In this document: positions 33,852 through 42,765 of the stretch, piece by piece | Layout: every line of letters starts with the position of its first letter | How positions within the stretch are numbered: position 1 is the stretch's first letter | Translations under genes and position numbers: made by a program | NCBI GenBank assembly: GCA_036399175.1 | Contig: DASWNP010000018.1 | Location: 18,309 to 82,308 of the forward strand | Direction of reading: 5' to 3' | From: DASWNP01 sp036399175 | GTDB lineage: Bacteria > Acidobacteriota > Blastocatellia > Pyrinomonadales > Pyrinomonadaceae | Length of the DNA stretch: 64,000 nt | Notes under the pieces: model-generated | The model's input: the letters and a program-made list of their open reading frames with translations, nothing else | What the model was told of the DNA's origin: nothing | Databases searched by the model: none

Positions 33852-36250
33852 ACATCGATTGGCTGAGCAGCAGCAGCAGTAGTGAGGCGAAGGTCTATAA
33901 GCTCGGCGTCGAGGTCAAACAGCCCGTACAGAAGCTCGACATCAGCACCAGGCTTCCGCAGACGAATGACAACAACACGAAGAGCAACAAGATGAACGTC
34001 GTCCCGGAATCGGAGGTGTTGATTCATCACATCGATGTGGGGCAGGGCGAGGCGACGCTCATCGTCTACAGAGTCTGGGGCGAGAACGCGCTCGTCGTCC
34101 TCGTCGATGGAGGACGCAAGACGCGCGGCGGCGGCACCGCCATCCGGCATCTACAAAACTTCGGCATCGACCGCATCGACGCGATGGTCTGCACGCACTA
34201 CGACGCCGACCACATCGAAGGTCTCTACAGAATTCTTCAACATCACACGGAGGTCGAAGTCAATACAGTCTTCGAGCGCAGCCTGGAGGCCAGAGCTGGC
34301 GACAACGCCATCGACCAGTTCAGGAAGGCAGCCGAGAACAGGGAAGACGCCTTCAGAAAGGCGCTGCCTCTGAATGCCAAAATCGTGCCCGTCACAAAGC
34401 TCAAGCCCTCTTTCTCTCTGACCTGCTTGCACGTCGATGCCAAAGGCGAGATGCAATCCGATAATTCGGAGAATAATTGCAGCATCGCGCTGCTGCTCGA
34501 ATACGGAAAGTTTCGCTACTACACGGGCGGAGACCTCGAAATACACAAGGAGGATGCTCTCGCCGCGCAGGCCAAGGGGGCGAAACATCTGTGCGCCTTC
34601 AAGGCAGGCCATCACGGCAGCAAGCACAGTACCTCCAAAGACTTTCTCGAAAAGACGGAGGCGCAAGTCGCCTTTATCTCCTGCGGCCACCATTCCTATT
34701 GCCACCCCGACGACGAGGTGCTCCAGCGTCTGTCCGAATCGAAATTCTTCAAGCAGGTTTACCTGACCAACTGCTGCTACAACCGCGACGGTATCAACCC
34801 CAATTTTCTTGAGACCGAAGCCGGGGTCGTCTTCAGCAGCGCCAAGCAACGCTGGGAGAACGCCTTCAAGCTCTACAAGCGTGCGACCGAGCTTGTCAGC
34901 TCAGCCCAAAAGATAGGGGAGACCAAAGACGAGGAGACCAAACGCAACCTTGTAAATAAAGCGACCGAATTTGAAACCCTGGTTGGCGAGACCGTAAGCT
35001 TAATCGGCGAAGAGAAGGAGAAGGCTGAAGAAGTCATAAGTAACAAGGCCAAGCGGGAGGAGGTTAAAACGCTGACGGACAAAACTCTGGAGAAAGCCAA
35101 AGAGGCTCGCGAGGCTATCAACGAGTTTGTGAACCTGCTGACTGCTGGCCTTGAGTTGTATAAGAAAAAGGACATCATCGCTAACTGCGTGAAATGGTCG
35201 GTCAATGTCGTCGAAGAGGCCGAAGCAACCATCGACGCCGACAAGATTGCCGAGAACGCCTCGAAGACGCCGCGCAAGAAATTCGGGCGCGTCGCGGGCG
35301 ACTCGGAGCACTTCGGCTCGATTCTTCTTCACGTCATGGGCGACGAAGCCAAAGAGAACAACCACGTCTGGCGCGTCGGCTGGTGGGATAGCCAGTACTG
35401 GGCCGACACCGACGCGCGCACCCCTGATTGGACTTGGGCTTGGCATCAGTGCGTCAACGAGCAGCGGAACATGCCAGCCGACGACAAAAGCTTCGACGAT
35501 GTCGCCAAAAACGCCGTCCAGCTTGAATACCTGAATGAGATGGAAGTTCCCGGTTCTCCTGGGACTTGGGGCAAAGACATCGGAAAAAATCGCAACGAAG
35601 ATTACGCGCTCTTCACCAAGCCGACGAAGGTCTCCGCCGAATTCGTCGTTAAGAAAGAATACGACGAGGACGAGCTGAAAGTCCGCTTAGGCACGGACGA
35701 GCCCACCCCCGATTATCGCCTTTATGTCCCCACGGAGCGGGAGCGCTATATCGACCTCGATATTTGTAAGAAATGTAAACAGGATTTCAGCAAGCAGCCC
35801 GTCAAGGTGTTGGCGCTATGCGCTAATGAGAAGTGTTCGACACAAACCCCCTTCCACGAAGCCTGTCTTCCGAAGCGAGTTGGCGGGTGGAAGCCTTCTT
35901 GGAGCTTAGAGCGCCGGAGCAAATGGAAGTGCGAAACATGCGCGCCAAGCGTCTCGAACGTCAACAATACGATTGACAGCCGTATCGACTCACGCAACGT
36001 GCAGGTGAAACGCAAACTCGAAATAGCTGCTTCCACCGATTCGACCGAGGAGCAGACCGGGCAGGCCAATAAAACGAGGGATGAGAAAAAGGTCAAGATA
36101 GCCACGAACGACGAAAGCACAAGCACATCCAGCCAGGTTAACAACACAACAACGTCCAGCCAGCCCAATACCACGACCGGTACGTTTGTGACCCGCTCGG
36201 ATGATGACGGGAAGATGGAGCAGGACATGAAGGACGACAACTCCAATTAG
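33848..36250 (+). CDS. ComEC-type metallo-beta-lactamase protein with C-terminal PHD-like zinc finger
   Basis: An 800-residue protein. Residues ~55-330 form a ComEC/Rec2-type MBL domain: HHIDVGQGEATLIV, THYDADHIEG (the ComEC variant HxDxDH), YYTGGDLE and AGHHGSKHSTS. A long Lys/Glu coiled coil follows (~335-440), then an unknown Trp-rich domain (~475-580). Residues ~640-697 carry a cysteine/histidine pattern C-x2-C, C-x4-C, H-x2-C, C-x2-C (CKKC, CANEKC, HEAC, CETC), the C4HC3 layout of PHD fingers, unusual for bacteria. The last 100 residues are Ser/Thr/Asn-rich with basic clusters (KRKLEIA, DEKKVKIA). It overlaps the LysM/PGBD gene by 4 nt. The MBL part could be a nuclease or phosphodiesterase; an effector role is inference. 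Confidence 0.75.
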   Translation: MNIDWLSSSSSSEAKVYKLGVEVKQPVQKLDISTRLPQTNDNNTKSNKMNVVPESEVLIHHIDVGQGEATLIVYRVWGENALVVLVDGGRKTRGGGTAIRHLQNFGIDRIDAMVCTHYDADHIEGLYRILQHHTEVEVNTVFERSLEARAGDNAIDQFRKAAENREDAFRKALPLNAKIVPVTKLKPSFSLTCLHVDAKGEMQSDNSENNCSIALLLEYGKFRYYTGGDLEIHKEDALAAQAKGAKHLCAFKAGHHGSKHSTSKDFLEKTEAQVAFISCGHHSYCHPDDEVLQRLSESKFFKQVYLTNCCYNRDGINPNFLETEAGVVFSSAKQRWENAFKLYKRATELVSSAQKIGETKDEETKRNLVNKATEFETLVGETVSLIGEEKEKAEEVISNKAKREEVKTLTDKTLEKAKEAREAINEFVNLLTAGLELYKKKDIIANCVKWSVNVVEEAEATIDADKIAENASKTPRKKFGRVAGDSEHFGSILLHVMGDEAKENNHVWRVGWWDSQYWADTDARTPDWTWAWHQCVNEQRNMPADDKSFDDVAKNAVQLEYLNEMEVPGSPGTWGKDIGKNRNEDYALFTKPTKVSAEFVVKKEYDEDELKVRLGTDEPTPDYRLYVPTERERYIDLDICKKCKQDFSKQPVKVLALCANEKCSTQTPFHEACLPKRVGGWKPSWSLERRSKWKCETCAPSVSNVNNTIDSRIDSRNVQVKRKLEIAASTDSTEEQTGQANKTRDEKKVKIATNDESTSTSSQVNNTTTSSQPNTTTGTFVTRSDDDGKMEQDMKDDNSN

Positions 36251-36363
36251 CGTCCGGCATACTCGCCGAAGTCCAACGCTCCCGTTTGTCGAACGCCGCC
36301 TCGTTCGTTATGATGAACGTGCGAGCCAGCACGACGAAATCCTGAGATGGGTGAGACGCAACC

Positions 36364-38391
36364 TTGCCGACCAGCCTGAAGAGTAAAGAGCGCGAAATCC
36401 GTTCGCTCCGAGAAGAAATCCGACGCCACGAAGAGCTTTACTACGTCCACGACAACCCGGAAATCTCCGACGTCGAGTACGACGCTCTGCTCGTTCGCTT
36501 GCAGCAGTTGGAGGACGAATACCCGCAGCTTAAAACCGCCGACAGTCCCACGCAGCGCGTCGGCGGACGCCCCGCCGAACACTTCGACGAGTACGTGCAT
36601 CGACACCCGATGCTCTCGCTCGAAAACAGCTACAACATCGACGACCTGCGCGCCTTCGACGAGCGCGTCAAACGCCTTGCGGACAACCGTCGCGTCGAGT
36701 ACGTCGCCGAGCTGAAAATCGACGGCCTCTCCATCTCGCTCCACTACGAAGACGAATTGCTCGTGCGCGGCGTCACGCGCGGAGACGGGCGTCGCGGCGA
36801 AGACGTGACGCAGAACGTCAGAACTATCCGCTCCATCCCGCTTCGCCTTAAAGACGTAGGGCGGGGCTTCGGCTCGCTCGAAGTGCGCGGCGAGGCTTAT
36901 CTTTCGCGCAGAGAGTTCGAGCGCATCAACGCCGAGCGCGAAGAGGCGGACGCGCCGCGCTTCGCCAACCCGCGCAACGCTGCCGCCGGAACTATCCGCC
37001 AGCTCGACCCCAAAATCGTCGCCGCGCGTCGCCTCGATATGTTCGCCTACGACGCGCTGCTCGCCGATCGCAAGCCCTTCGCCGCACACTCCGAGGCGCT
37101 CGACTGGCTTGAGAGCGTGGGCTTCCGCGTCCCTCCGCGCGAGCTTTGTCCGACGATTGATGAAGTCATCGCTTTCTGTAATCGCTTGGAGGCCGAGCGC
37201 GACCGTCTTGAGTATGAGATTGACGGCGTGGTCGTGAAGGTCAATTCCACAGCCTTGCAGGATGAGTTCGGCGCGACGACGAAATCGCCGCGCTGGGCTA
37301 TCGCCTACAAGTACCCTGCGCGACAGGCGACGACGAAGGTCGAATCCATCGTCGTTCAGGTCGGGCGCACCGGCGCGCTCACGCCCGTCGCCAACCTCAC
37401 GCCCGTCCAGCTCGCAGGCACGACCGTCGCGCGCGCCACGCTTCACAACGAAGACGAGATAAAGCGGCTCGGCGTGATGGAGGGCGACTGGGTTCTGATT
37501 GAGAAGAGCGGCGAGGTTATCCCGAAGGTCATCAAGGTGGTCGAGTCGCGGCGGACGGGGGAAGAGCGGTTGTTTCAAATGCCTTCGAAGTGCCCGGTCT
37601 GCAACGGCGTGGTCTCACGTCCCGAAGGCGAAGTGGTGTCGCGTTGCGTGGCCGCCGATTGCCATGCGCAGCTCAAAGCGCGCCTCCTTCATTTCGCTTC
37701 GCGCCGCGCCATGCGTATCGAAGGTCTCGGCGAAGCCCTCGCCGAACAGCTCGTGCAGAAGCGTATGGTCAGAGACGTGGGCGACCTCTACAAGCTCACC
37801 CTCGAAGAGCTTTCCGCCCTCGAACGGATGGCCGAGAAGTCGGCCACGAACCTGCTCGCGCAGATTGAGGCCAGCAAGACGCGCGACCTTCCACATCTCG
37901 TCTACGGCCTCGGCATACGCCACGTCGGCGAGCGAACAGCCGCCATCCTCGCGCGCGGTTTCCCCTCGCTCGAAAGCCTCTCCGATGCCAGCGTCGAAGA
38001 ACTCGATGCGCTCCACGAAATCGGCCTCACCGTCGCCGAGAGCGTCCACGACTGGTTCGCAGACGAAGGCAACCGCGCCCTCTGCGAACGCCTGCGCGCC
38101 GCCGGAGTCCAGACTGAGCTTGAGAGCAGCGCTCAAACGGAGCGCGACGAAGCCTTCGACGGAAAACAGTTCGTCCTTACCGGCAAGCTCGAAAGCCTGA
38201 CGCGCGACGAGGCGCGCGCCGCCATCGAAGCGCGCGGAGGGCGCGTCACTTCAACCGTCAGCAAGAAGACCGATTACGTCGTCGCAGGCGAAGACGCCGG
38301 GTCGAAACTCGACAAAGCCAACGCCCTCGGCCTCCGCGTCATAGACGAATCGACCCTCAGAGAAATGCTCGGCCATGCCGCGCCCGCCTGA
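36364..38391 (+). CDS. ligA: NAD-dependent DNA ligase LigA
   Basis: A 675-residue housekeeping ligase of normal length. The Ia domain (HEELYYVHDNPEISDVEYDALL) binds NAD; the adenylation lysine is in ELKIDG (~118); RNAAAGTIRQLD and SPRWAIAYKYPA are canonical. The OB fold is followed by a Zn finger with CPVC (~410) and a second Cys pair, then helix-hairpin-helix repeats and a BRCT domain (~595-675, FVLTGKLESLTRDEA). It seals nicks in replication and repair. The start is a TTG at 36364; no ATG in frame gives the conserved N-terminus. Confidence 0.95.
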   Translation: MPTSLKSKEREIRSLREEIRRHEELYYVHDNPEISDVEYDALLVRLQQLEDEYPQLKTADSPTQRVGGRPAEHFDEYVHRHPMLSLENSYNIDDLRAFDERVKRLADNRRVEYVAELKIDGLSISLHYEDELLVRGVTRGDGRRGEDVTQNVRTIRSIPLRLKDVGRGFGSLEVRGEAYLSRREFERINAEREEADAPRFANPRNAAAGTIRQLDPKIVAARRLDMFAYDALLADRKPFAAHSEALDWLESVGFRVPPRELCPTIDEVIAFCNRLEAERDRLEYEIDGVVVKVNSTALQDEFGATTKSPRWAIAYKYPARQATTKVESIVVQVGRTGALTPVANLTPVQLAGTTVARATLHNEDEIKRLGVMEGDWVLIEKSGEVIPKVIKVVESRRTGEERLFQMPSKCPVCNGVVSRPEGEVVSRCVAADCHAQLKARLLHFASRRAMRIEGLGEALAEQLVQKRMVRDVGDLYKLTLEELSALERMAEKSATNLLAQIEASKTRDLPHLVYGLGIRHVGERTAAILARGFPSLESLSDASVEELDALHEIGLTVAESVHDWFADEGNRALCERLRAAGVQTELESSAQTERDEAFDGKQFVLTGKLESLTRDEARAAIEARGGRVTSTVSKKTDYVVAGEDAGSKLDKANALGLRVIDESTLREMLGHAAPA

Positions 38392-38544
38392 GCTGTTAAA
38401 CCTAACAGCGTCAATCGTTACACCCCCTCGCCTAAGATACCTGTCAAGGCTCGGCTTCTCCCCTCTAAGCGCGTAAATCACTCCTTCGCTTGGGCTTGCC
38501 ACCGCCGTTTTCATCCTGGGGCAAATTCGTCAAGCACAATCATC

Positions 38545-38573
38545 TTGACAGCCGCGCTCGAAGTGATTAACAT
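38545..38573 (+). promoter_or_regulatory. Sigma-70-type promoter for the pil operon
   Basis: TTGACA (38545-38550), 17-nt spacer, TAACAT (38568-38573), about 135 nt upstream of pilB. The remainder of the gap 38,392-38,706 holds only a small GCTGTTAAACCTAACAGC hairpin right after ligA. Confidence 0.65.
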
Positions 38574-38706
38574 ACGTGTTGCAACGATGGCAAACATCGT
38601 TGCCCGATAGCCAACTAAAACGTGCGGTTACTATCGACTCCCAATCCGCTCGGTCTCAAAGCCGCCCGCCCCTTCAAGCAGCTCTCAAACAGCGAATCTC
38701 TTCAAA

Positions 38707-40500
38707 ATGTCAGCCAAACTAGGCGAAATACTTGTCCGCGAAAAGCTCCTGACCCCTCAGCAACTGCGGGAAGCATTAGACTTCCAGCGCGAGAACGGCG
38801 GGCGTCTGGGCTTCAATCTGGTCAGGTTGGGGCTCGTCTCCGACGATATGATTACGGCCGTCCTGTCGCGGCAGTACGGCGTGCCGAGCGTCAATCTAGA
38901 GCTTTTCGATATCGAGCAGGGCGTCATTCGTCTGATTCCGCGAGAGGTGGCCGAGAAGTATTCTGTGCTGCCGCTCTCGCGCGTTGGGGCGACGCTGACG
39001 TTGGCGATGGTTGACCCGACCAACGTCTTCGCCATGGACGACATAAAGTTTATGACCGGCCTCAACATCGAGCCGGTGGTCGTCTCAGAGGCGAGCGTGC
39101 AGGAAGCCATCGAGCGCTACTACATGCAGTCGCGCGAGATAGAGCTGGCGGGCAAGCTCGACGTTGACCTCGGCGGCGAGAACGGCAACGGCAACGGTCA
39201 TCACGGCGCAAACGGCGATGCTATCTCGCTCGACCAGTTGAACCTCGACGAAGAGGCGGCTGAGGGTCTGGAAGTCGTTGACGAAGACGACGAGATTGAC
39301 CTGAGCAACCTGACGCGCATGAGCGAGGACGCGCCCGTCGTGCGTCTCGTCAACGTGCTTTTGGTCGATGCCCTCCAGCGCGGAGCGTCCGACATCCACG
39401 TCGAGCCCTACGAGAAGGAGCTACGCATCCGCTTCCGCATCGACGGCGTGCTCTACGACGTGATGCACCCGCCGATGCGTCTGCGCGATGCGCTCATCTC
39501 GCGCATCAAGATTATGTCGAAGCTCGACATCTCGGAGAAGCGTCTGCCGCAGGACGGCCGCATCAAAATCAAGCTCAAGATTCACGGTCGCTCGCGCGAG
39601 CTGGATTTCCGAGTCTCGACTCTGCCGACGCTCTTCGGCGAAAAGGTCGTGCTCCGCCTGCTCGACAAAGAGCGACTGATGCTCGACATGACGAAGCTCG
39701 GCTTCGAGCCCGAATCGCTCGTCAAATTCCAACGCAACATCTCGAAGCCCTACGGCATGGTGCTCGTCACGGGGCCGACGGGCTCTGGCAAGACCAACAC
39801 GCTCTACTCGGCGCTCCAATCTCTGAACACGCCCGAGACAAACATTATGACGGCGGAAGACCCCGTCGAGTTCAACCTCATGGGCATCAATCAGGTGCAG
39901 ATGAAGGAACAGATTGGTCTGAACTTCGCGGCGGCTCTGCGCTCCTTCCTGCGTCAAGACCCGAACATCATCCTCGTCGGCGAAATCCGCGACTTCGAGA
40001 CCGCCGAAATCGCCATCAAGGCCGCGCTCACAGGCCACCTCGTCCTTTCCACCCTGCACACCAACGATGCGCCTTCGACCATCTCGCGCCTGATGAACAT
40101 GGGCATCGAGCCCTTCCTCGTCGCCACCTCCGTCAATCTCATACAGGCGCAACGTCTCATCCGCCGCATCTGCTCCGAATGCAAGACCGAGCAGCCGATG
40201 CCCACCGAAGCGCTCATCGAAGTCGGTTTCTCGCAGGCCGAGGCGCAGCAGCTCAAGACCTACAAGGGGCGCGGCTGCAAGACCTGCAACAACACCGGCT
40301 ACAAGGGTCGCGTCGGCCTCTACGAAGTGATGGAAGTGACGGACGAGATTCGTGAGTTGATTCTAATCGGCGCTTCGGCTCTTGAGCTGCGTAAGCGCGC
40401 AATCGAAGACGGCATGCTGACCTTGCGCGAATCAGGGCTGTGCAAGATTCGCAACGGCGTGACGACGATTGAGGAAGTCGTGAGAGAAACGGTGGCTTAA
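38707..40500 (+). CDS. pilB: Type IV pilus assembly ATPase PilB
   Basis: A 597-residue GspE/PilB ATPase that powers pilus extension at the inner membrane. An N-terminal MshEN domain (KLGEILVREKLLTPQQL ... NGGRLGFNLV) is followed by the ATPase core: Walker A GPTGSGKTN (~356), Asp box, Walker B ILVGEIRDFETAEIA, His box TGHLVLSTLHTNDA. The tetracysteine zinc element is present (CSEC and CKTC, ~490-520). Residues ~160-200 are a Gly/Asn/Asp-rich linker. The first gene of a likely operon pilB-x-pilT-pilC. Confidence 0.95.
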   Translation: MSAKLGEILVREKLLTPQQLREALDFQRENGGRLGFNLVRLGLVSDDMITAVLSRQYGVPSVNLELFDIEQGVIRLIPREVAEKYSVLPLSRVGATLTLAMVDPTNVFAMDDIKFMTGLNIEPVVVSEASVQEAIERYYMQSREIELAGKLDVDLGGENGNGNGHHGANGDAISLDQLNLDEEAAEGLEVVDEDDEIDLSNLTRMSEDAPVVRLVNVLLVDALQRGASDIHVEPYEKELRIRFRIDGVLYDVMHPPMRLRDALISRIKIMSKLDISEKRLPQDGRIKIKLKIHGRSRELDFRVSTLPTLFGEKVVLRLLDKERLMLDMTKLGFEPESLVKFQRNISKPYGMVLVTGPTGSGKTNTLYSALQSLNTPETNIMTAEDPVEFNLMGINQVQMKEQIGLNFAAALRSFLRQDPNIILVGEIRDFETAEIAIKAALTGHLVLSTLHTNDAPSTISRLMNMGIEPFLVATSVNLIQAQRLIRRICSECKTEQPMPTEALIEVGFSQAEAQQLKTYKGRGCKTCNNTGYKGRVGLYEVMEVTDEIRELILIGASALELRKRAIEDGMLTLRESGLCKIRNGVTTIEEVVRETVA

Positions 40501-40506
40501 AAAGCT

Positions 40507-41349
40507 ATGTCAATTCTACGTCCTCTGGTCTTATCCCTGCTTATTCTGTCGCTGGTGGCGGCGGGGCTGCCCATCAGCGATTCGCTGGCCGCGCGTTGGA
40601 ACAAGCGCAGCTACAAGAGCTGGCGCCAGAAACACCTGCGCCACAGACACTCGCGCGCATGGTGGCGCAGGCATCGCGCTCACCTCCGGCGCAAGCGCGC
40701 CTACGCTGCCATGAGACGCAGGGCGCTCAACCTTCCAGCCGCTTCGGAAGGCAGCACAATCTCGGCGGGCTCGAACAGCAACTCGACGCCGCTTTTGCCC
40801 GCCAAGAATCTCACGCGCCTACCCGCCATCTCGAAGGCTGTGCGCGACGTGCGCGCGCCCTTCGACCTGACGCTTCCGGCCTCCTGGAGCAGCACCGGCG
40901 CAAGCTCCGGCGGTCAGATGAAATTCAACGTGCGCGCCCTCGACGGCAAGCCCGCCGGAAGCGCGGTGCTGAGCCCCATCAATCCCTCGAAGGCCGACGC
41001 ACCCGCCGCTCCTTATGCGCGCGTCAAGACGCTCGGCGGCGTACACTTGAGCACTCTTCGCCGCACCGTCATCGACCGGATGATTGCCGAGGGTGGCTGG
41101 GTCGTCAACGATGTGGAGCGCGAGATTCGCGGTCGGCGCGTCTACGTGGTCTTCGCGCAGACGGGCGCGTTGGGCGCTTCCGCACAGCGCTGGACTTTCT
41201 ACTTCACAGAAGTCGAAGGCCGTCTCTACCAGCTCGCCACCAACACTCCGGTCGAGCTTGATGCTCCGCTCACAGACGCCTCCGAGCAGGTCGTCTCAAC
41301 CTTCCGCGTCGGCAGTGGTCAGTCGATGGCTGCCAAGTCTCCTCGCTGA
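40507..41349 (+). CDS. Hypothetical secreted protein in the pil operon
   Basis: A 280-residue protein with an N-terminal signal-like helix (LRPLVLSLLILSLVAAGLP) and then an extremely basic stretch (RWNKRSYKSWRQKHLRHRHS). The C-terminal ~160 residues (FDLTLPASWSS ... GGVHLSTLRRTVIDRMIAEGGW ... WTFYFTEVEGRLYQLATN) form an alpha/beta domain, probably periplasmic. Function unknown; six nt after pilB and 89 nt before pilT, so it is very probably part of the pilus operon. Confidence 0.7.
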   Translation: MSILRPLVLSLLILSLVAAGLPISDSLAARWNKRSYKSWRQKHLRHRHSRAWWRRHRAHLRRKRAYAAMRRRALNLPAASEGSTISAGSNSNSTPLLPAKNLTRLPAISKAVRDVRAPFDLTLPASWSSTGASSGGQMKFNVRALDGKPAGSAVLSPINPSKADAPAAPYARVKTLGGVHLSTLRRTVIDRMIAEGGWVVNDVEREIRGRRVYVVFAQTGALGASAQRWTFYFTEVEGRLYQLATNTPVELDAPLTDASEQVVSTFRVGSGQSMAAKSPR

Positions 41350-41438
41350 TTTCTCGTCTCGCCGGGGTGCGCTCTCAGGCGAATCTCCATCCTCGCCCGA
41401 GCCCGAGCCCCGTAAGACCTCACTCCAACGAACAGACC

Positions 41439-42662
41439 ATGACACCCATGACAGGAAAAGAAACCCCAACCGCACAGGAGCAGCTTTCGCTCTCCGACCT
41501 CCTCAAGAAGCTCATCGAGATGGGCGGCTCCGACCTTCACATCACGACCAACTCGCCGCCGCAGATACGCGTCGATGGACATCTGCGCCCGATTGATTCC
41601 ATCCGCGCGCTGACTTCTTCCGACACGAAGGCGCTCGCCTACAGCGTGCTCACCGACGCGCAGAAGCATCGCTTCGAGGAAGCGCTCGAACTCGACTTCT
41701 CCTTCGGCGTGCGCGGTCTCTCGCGCTTCCGCGCCAACCTCTTCAACCAGCGCGGCGCGGTCGGCGCGGTCTTTCGCGCCATTCCTTACGAGATAAAATC
41801 CTTCGACGCTTTGGGGCTCCCGCCCGTCGTCTCGCAACTCTGCGACCGCCCGCGCGGACTCATCCTCGTCACCGGCCCCACCGGCTCCGGCAAATCGACC
41901 ACGCTCGCCTCCATGCTCGACAAAATCAACCGCGAGCGTCACGACCACATCGTCACCATCGAAGACCCGATTGAATTCCTTCACAGCCACAAGAGCTGCA
42001 TCATCAACCAGCGCGAAGTCGGAGCCGACACCAAAGGCTTCGCCGAAGCTCTGCGCACGGCTCTGCGTCAAGACCCTGACGTAGTGCTCGTCGGCGAAAT
42101 GCGCGACTTGGAGACCATCGAATCGGCGCTACGCATCGCCGAGACCGGGCACCTCACCTTCGCAACCCTTCACACCAACAGCGCCGCCTCCACCATCAAC
42201 CGCATCATCGACGTTTTCCCCTCAGCGCAGCAGGCGCAGATTCGCGCGCAGCTCTCGCTCGTCCTCGAAGGCATCATGTGTCAGGCGCTTCTGCCGCGCG
42301 CCGACGGTCGCGGTCGCGCGATGGCGCTCGAAATCCTCGTGCCCAACGCCGCCATCCGCAACCTCATACGCGAAGACAAAGTCCACCAGATTTACTCGAT
42401 GATGCAGACCGGACAGGGCAAGTACGGCATGCAGACCTTCAACCAGGCTCTCGCCACGCTCTACCACAAACGTGTCATCACGCTCGAAGTCGCCATGCAG
42501 CGCTCCTCGAACACCGACGAACTGCGCGAGCTTATCGAACACGGCGCGGGCATCAACACCGGCAACGGCGGCGGCGCTCCCGGCGCATCCGCCAACCCCA
42601 ACTCACACCCGTCTCCCTACGCACAGGCGCGTCCTATCGGCGCACGCCCCGGCTCAAGGTAA
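41439..42662 (+). CDS. pilT: Twitching motility ATPase PilT
   Basis: A 407-residue retraction ATPase. The N-terminal PAS-like part (GGSDLHITTNSPPQIRVDG) leads to Walker A GPTGSGKST (~145), Walker B VVLVGEMRDLETIESAL, and the C-terminal PilT hallmark AIRNLIREDKVHQIYSMMQTGQ. A Gly/Pro/Ser-rich tail (~375-407) is species specific. The ATG at 41439 is preferred over a GTG-type frame start at 41,367. It depolymerises pili, giving twitching motility. Confidence 0.95.
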   Translation: MTPMTGKETPTAQEQLSLSDLLKKLIEMGGSDLHITTNSPPQIRVDGHLRPIDSIRALTSSDTKALAYSVLTDAQKHRFEEALELDFSFGVRGLSRFRANLFNQRGAVGAVFRAIPYEIKSFDALGLPPVVSQLCDRPRGLILVTGPTGSGKSTTLASMLDKINRERHDHIVTIEDPIEFLHSHKSCIINQREVGADTKGFAEALRTALRQDPDVVLVGEMRDLETIESALRIAETGHLTFATLHTNSAASTINRIIDVFPSAQQAQIRAQLSLVLEGIMCQALLPRADGRGRAMALEILVPNAAIRNLIREDKVHQIYSMMQTGQGKYGMQTFNQALATLYHKRVITLEVAMQRSSNTDELRELIEHGAGINTGNGGGAPGASANPNSHPSPYAQARPIGARPGSR

Positions 42663-42670
42663 AAGCCTCG

Positions 42671-42745
42671 TCAATCGTGAATCGTCAATCGTAAATAGAT
42701 AAAACCTGTCTTCCACTATTTACGATTTACGATTCACGATTTACT
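42671..42745. repeat. Short-repeat hairpin (AATCGTGAATCGTCAATCG type)
   Basis: Left arm GTCAATCGTGAATCGTCAAT ... CGTAAATAG; right arm CTATTTACGATTTACGATTC ... ACG. It lies in the gap between pilT and pilC and shares words with the element at 29,989-30,177. Confidence 0.7.
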
Positions 42746-42765
42746 AATCAGGAGTTTCAAAACAC

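Noticed and set aside
36247..37578. 443-codon minus-strand frame antisense to ligA
   Set aside because: ligA has all ligase motifs on the other strand; this frame is a codon-bias shadow.
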